Of a stretch of DNA of 64,000 nt, positions 61,345 through 64,000 are shown in pieces. Source of the DNA: Clostridium sp. 1001271B_151109_B4 (lineage in GTDB: Bacteria > Bacillota > Clostridia > Clostridiales > Clostridiaceae); the NCBI RefSeq assembly GCF_015670405.1, contig NZ_JADPBQ010000006.1, forward strand, positions 60,361-124,360, given 5' to 3'. The position numbers were made by a program, and so were the translations under genes. The notes beneath the pieces were generated by a model that did no database searches, was not told where the DNA came from, and worked only from the letters and a program-made list of their open reading frames with translations. Position 1 is the stretch's first letter; each line of letters starts with the position of its first letter.

Positions 61345-61440
61345 ATACCGTATTATTCAAAAAGAATATGCGGTATTTTTGTGCGCAATTCAAAAATAAG
61401 ACGAGTTAGTTGATTATTAAATTTATGGATAAATTTATGG
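61345..61440. repeat. MITE-like element, copy D (right end lost)
   Basis: ATACCGTATTATTCAA (61345-61360) pairs with GAATATGCGGTAT and is followed by TTTTT; the next bases GTGCGCAATTCAAA match copy A. The right inverted repeat cannot be found, so this copy is truncated. It acts as terminator for the VanZ-like gene. The string ACGAGTTAGTT recurs near 62070. Confidence 0.6.
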
Positions 61441-61447
61441 GAGGAAT

Positions 61448-61735
61448 ATTATAGAGTTTTTAATCATTATTTCTATAGGGTTTATTTTTTGTATAATTCA
61501 ATTTTGGATTTTAAATAAATAAAAAAAGACTTGCATTTTGAGATAAATATTACTAGTTTGTTATTTTAATTTGTTTTATATATTAATCTTTTTTTGACAA
61601 GTGCTTCAAGTGTAATTGCTAAAAATCAATACTTGGCATTAGTTGTTGTAATGGCGTTCACTGCTGCTTTCATAGGTTGCTTGGTAGGAGGTATTATTTT
61701 CAAGTTATTTAGTAGATTAAATAAACAATACTAAA
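61448..61735 (+). pseudogene. Decayed small membrane-protein frames
   Basis: After GGGAGGAA, the frame from 61448 encodes IEFLIIISIGFIFCIIQFWI and stops at 61522, but lacks a standard start codon. A second start-less frame ends at 61733 with KNQYLALVVVMAFTAAFIG and CLVGGIIFKLFSRLNKQY. Both look like membrane-protein fragments without initiation signals. Their origin is not recognised. Confidence 0.35.
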
Positions 61736-61771
61736 TTAAAGTAGTGTTTGTTTAAGTTTAAGAGGAATGTG

Positions 61772-62032
61772 ATGAATCAAATTAACTTTAAATCACGTGT
61801 AAAGGTAATGGGGTTAATATCATTTATAGGAAGTATATTTTTTATTGGATTAATAATAGGAATTGCAATGAAACACTTATATATGTTCATAGTGGAATCT
61901 ATTGCATATATAGGGATTAAAATTTTAGAAAACATTATTTGGAGATGTCCTAAATGTAAAGCAAAATTACTAATGGGAAAGTATGCTGATAATATAAATA
62001 AATGTTCACATTGCAATTATGAATTAATCTAA
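61772..62032 (+). CDS. Small membrane protein with C-terminal zinc ribbon (86 aa)
   Basis: An 86-residue protein. The ATG at 61772 has AAGAGGA 8 nt upstream, preferred to an in-frame start at 61748. Two hydrophobic segments (VMGLISFIGSIFFIGLIIG; YMFIVESIAYIGIKI) are followed by a rubredoxin-like zinc ribbon CPKCKAKLL ... CSHCNYELI. Such small anchored zinc ribbons are common and uncharacterised. No partner gene is adjacent. Confidence 0.65.
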   Translation: MNQINFKSRVKVMGLISFIGSIFFIGLIIGIAMKHLYMFIVESIAYIGIKILENIIWRCPKCKAKLLMGKYADNINKCSHCNYELI

Positions 62033-62332
62033 GATTTATTAATATATTAGAAGAGGCTTAAAGTATTACGAGTTAGTTATTTATTAAACTAATCCATGAT
62101 GAAAGAATTTTTTGAAATATTTTATAAGATATTAATTTTAGAAAAGTGTCTCAGTTATTGAAGTACTTTTGTTTTAAGGAAAGATTATGTTGTTTATTGA
62201 TTAGATATTGACTGCATAATGATGTAGTGTATGAAAATACAGAGGTGATAATTAAATTTTCAGCTTTAATAGAAGGTGCAACAAATATATTTGTAATAAA
62301 AAGTAATTATTTCAAAAAAATAAAAAAGAGTA
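62033..62332. other. Intergenic region before the BlaI operator
   Basis: About 300 bp of AT-rich DNA. A short frame from a GTG near 62244 (IIKFSALIEGATNIFVIKS) runs into the operator and has no support as a gene. Partial resemblance to copy D of the repeat (ACGAGTTAGTT then TTATTAAA) occurs near 62068-62092. Nothing else recognised. Confidence 0.35.
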
Positions 62333-62379
62333 TTGATACTACGACAAGTGTAGTATATAATTAAAGTACGACAATTGTC
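62333..62379 (+). promoter_or_regulatory. blaI promoter with two BlaI/MecI-type operators
   Basis: TTGATA (62333-62338), 17-bp spacer, TATAAT (62356-62361). The spacer contains the dyad TACTAC-GACAAGT-GTAGTA (62337-62355). A second palindrome GACAATTGTC (62370-62379) lies downstream of the -10. Both share TACGACAA, fitting cooperative binding of BlaI dimers and autorepression. Confidence 0.85.
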
Positions 62380-62405
62380 AAAAATATGAAAGGTGAGATT
62401 AATTC

Positions 62406-62768
62406 ATGAAGAAATTACCAAAAACAGAGCTTGAAATAATGAAATTTATTTGGAGCAAAAATGAAAAGCTAGCGACAAAAGACATAGGTATTTATATGGA
62501 AGAACTGTTAGAGTGGAAATTAAGTACAACATCAAAGACTTTATCAAGGCTTGTAGAAAAAGGTTTTTTAACTACAGAACGAATAGGAAAACAAGTGTTT
62601 TATACACCTATTATTAAAGAACATGATTATGTTAAATTTGAAACAAAAGATTTTTTTAATTTTTTACACGGAAAATCACTAAAAAGTATAATATCAACAC
62701 TTGAAGAAAGTGATGAACTTACTAGCGAGGATTTAGATGAACTTGAAAAATGGATAAAAAATAGGTAA
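62406..62768 (+). CDS. BlaI/MecI family repressor
   Basis: A 120-residue repressor of the BlaI/MecI/CopY family. The winged helix opens LPKTELEIMKFIWSKNEKLATKDI and contains STTSKTLSRLVEKGFLTTERIGKQVFYTP; the C-terminal helix (SIISTLEESDELTSEDLDELEKWI) mediates dimerisation and is where the partner protease cuts in known systems. It precedes the BlaR1-like gene by 4 bp and has BlaI-type operators at its promoter. No beta-lactamase or penicillin-binding protein gene lies in the window. Confidence 0.9.
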   Translation: MKKLPKTELEIMKFIWSKNEKLATKDIGIYMEELLEWKLSTTSKTLSRLVEKGFLTTERIGKQVFYTPIIKEHDYVKFETKDFFNFLHGKSLKSIISTLEESDELTSEDLDELEKWIKNR

Positions 62769-62772
62769 TTAT

Positions 62773-63933
62773 ATGAAAGAGTTATTTTTACAAGTGCTAG
62801 ACACAAGCATTTTTGCAAGCTTATTAATAGGGATAATTATATTTTCTAGTAATAGATTTTTAATAAAATATACTCAGAGGTTTAGTTATTTATTATCACT
62901 AGTAATAATAGTAAGAATGTTGTTTGTTACTAAGATAGAAATAAATATTCCTATAATAAATAGTATTTTTAGAAATAAAGAAGGTATTGATAATTTAAAA
63001 AATTATTTACTAGTATCAGTACCTGCAAATAATCAAGCAATTGATTATTTGGGTATTATTTCAAAAGTGTGGATTATAGGATTAGTTATAATAATTTCAT
63101 ATTATGCTTATTTTCAATTTACATTCTATTTTAAAGTAAAGAGAGTTATGAAACCTAATAAAAATGATGAATTACAAAAATTATTGGATGATCAACTCAC
63201 ATTAAGTGGAATAAGTAAAGATATTAAAGTAAATATTGTAGAAGGTCTTTCAACACCAAGTCTTATAGGCATATTAAAAAACACTATAATACTTCCAGAT
63301 AATAATTATACAGAAAAGGAATTAAAATGGATATTTAATCATGAACTTATACATTTGAAAAGAAAAGATAATCTACTAAAATTACTTATGATATTTGCCT
63401 TAGCAATACATTGGTTTAATCCATTAGTTTATATTTTAAGAAGATTTTTTTATGAGCAATGTGAATTATCATGTGATGAACAAGTTATAAGAAATGCTGA
63501 GATTCAAGAGATAAAAGAATATGCATTACTATTGGTAAATTCAGTGAAGTATAAAAATGGACTTAAAGTATTAGCTATATCATCTGAACTTACAAATAAA
63601 AAAATAAATATAATGAAAAGGAGAATAGATAGTATGTTAAATTTAAAAACAAAGAAAAGTGGAGTATTATTTGGAATAATAACACTACTTATAGTAGGAG
63701 GATCAATATTTGCTATTAATACAAGTGATACATTTGCAGATACACCTGAGGATAATAGTGTGAAAAATTATACATTTACAGAAACACCAGTAGATGCTAA
63801 AGAAATACCACACAAAGATGGTATAGAATCAGTTCTGATAAAATCTGATTCCATAGTAGTTCAATATAGTGATGGTCAAGTTGAAGAGTTTAGTAATGAT
63901 GAATATCAATTAAAGGCAGAAGTATTAGAATAA
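62773..63933 (+). CDS. BlaR1/MecR1-like M56 membrane metallopeptidase
   Basis: A 386-residue M56 peptidase. N-terminal helices (TSIFASLLIGIIIFSSNRFL; YLGIISKVWIIGLVIIISYY) precede the zinc site HELIH (190-194) in WIFNHELIHLKRKD, with ELSCDEQVI supplying the third ligand. A helix at about 295-314 leads to a 70-residue outer tail (TPEDNSVKNYTFTETPVDAK). BlaR1 proper has a 250-residue penicillin-binding sensor domain; it is absent here, so this protein senses something else or relies on another sensor. It should cleave the BlaI protein encoded just upstream. Confidence 0.9.
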   Translation: MKELFLQVLDTSIFASLLIGIIIFSSNRFLIKYTQRFSYLLSLVIIVRMLFVTKIEINIPIINSIFRNKEGIDNLKNYLLVSVPANNQAIDYLGIISKVWIIGLVIIISYYAYFQFTFYFKVKRVMKPNKNDELQKLLDDQLTLSGISKDIKVNIVEGLSTPSLIGILKNTIILPDNNYTEKELKWIFNHELIHLKRKDNLLKLLMIFALAIHWFNPLVYILRRFFYEQCELSCDEQVIRNAEIQEIKEYALLLVNSVKYKNGLKVLAISSELTNKKINIMKRRIDSMLNLKTKKSGVLFGIITLLIVGGSIFAINTSDTFADTPEDNSVKNYTFTETPVDAKEIPHKDGIESVLIKSDSIVVQYSDGQVEEFSNDEYQLKAEVLE

Positions 63934-64000
63934 AGCTAATGTATTAAAATATCTTTTATTATAGCTAATAAAAAAGTGAGGAGTTTATATTTTAATTGCT

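Noticed and set aside
61777..62016. Minus-strand frame opposite the zinc-ribbon protein
   Set aside because: Shadow of the plus-strand gene, which has a ribosome site and paired CxxC motifs.
62244..62361. Short frame MIIKFSALIEGATN ending inside the blaI promoter
   Set aside because: It overlaps a well-defined promoter/operator and matches no family I know.
63934..64000. AGCTAAT ... ATTATAGCT near the right edge as a terminator
   Set aside because: The arms match poorly and the window ends, so the stem and T-run cannot be judged.

Overview
The window reads as a chromosomal segment of a low-GC, spore-forming Firmicute, most likely Clostridium sensu stricto. The evidence is very AT-rich DNA with A/T-ending codons, AGGAGG-type ribosome sites, intrinsic terminators after most transcription units, a BclA/BclB-like spore-surface protein at the left edge, T-box, Mn2+ and cobalamin RNA switches, and several genes best known from anaerobes. 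No tRNA, rRNA, CRISPR array, intact insertion sequence, prophage or origin was seen. The species cannot be fixed from sequence alone.

Layout. 1-8.6 kb: 3' end of a collagen-like exosporium glycoprotein, a small unknown protein, the manganese exporter mntP behind a yybP-ykoY riboswitch, a C39-like cysteine peptidase, a soluble PAS histidine kinase, a secreted five-SH3b NlpC/P60 hydrolase, and L-lactate dehydrogenase on the minus strand. 9-12.7 kb: a membrane protein with a J-like domain lacking HPD, followed by an acidic coiled-coil protein. 12.9-19.8 kb: a complete tryptophan operon trpE-G-D-C-F-B-A behind a tRNA-Trp T-box. 20-26 kb: small unknowns, an autoregulated MerR protein, a ferredoxin-nitroreductase divergent from a LysR regulator with two identical dyads between them, small membrane proteins and a GNAT enzyme. 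26-28.3 kb: a two-gene radical-SAM DNA-repair unit whose promoter carries a LexA-like box. 28.5-31.5 kb: an HTH protein divergent from a Hanks-type kinase, then an anchored repeat protein whose ribosome site can be sequestered in a hairpin. 31.7-33.6 kb: a protein built of LNLHEIKAKTGAGSG repeats and a DUF2974-type lipase-fold protein. 33.9-38.1 kb: hydantoinase, a short YgfK-like iron-sulfur protein and diaminopropionate ammonia-lyase. 38.3-40.3 kb: a cassette resembling DUF6323/DUF6179 plus a small protein. 40.4-45.9 kb: a cobalamin riboswitch and a complete five-gene NikABCDE-type ABC importer, probably for cobalt or a related metal.

46-64 kb is more accessory: two MATE exporters (one with a textbook MerR/BmrR promoter), a UvrD-like helicase fused to an HsdR_N-like domain that seems to have lost its nuclease residues, an orphan AgrC-like kinase, a 904-residue SUV3-type RNA helicase, a VanZ-like protein and a BlaI/BlaR1 pair with operators. 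This part also holds clear gene remnants (D-2-hydroxyacid dehydrogenase, ammonium transporter, acetyltransferase) and four copies of a MITE-like element of about 85-130 bp with terminal inverted repeats, whose left end forms a transcription terminator.

The most unusual items are the SUV3-like helicase, the helicase/dead-nuclease fusion, the LexA-box radical-SAM pair, the KSH/LNLHEIKA repeat protein, the terminator-bearing MITE-like element, the SD-sequestering hairpin after the kinase gene, and the cobalamin-switched nickel/peptide-family importer. Family assignments rest on recognised motifs only; no database search was run.
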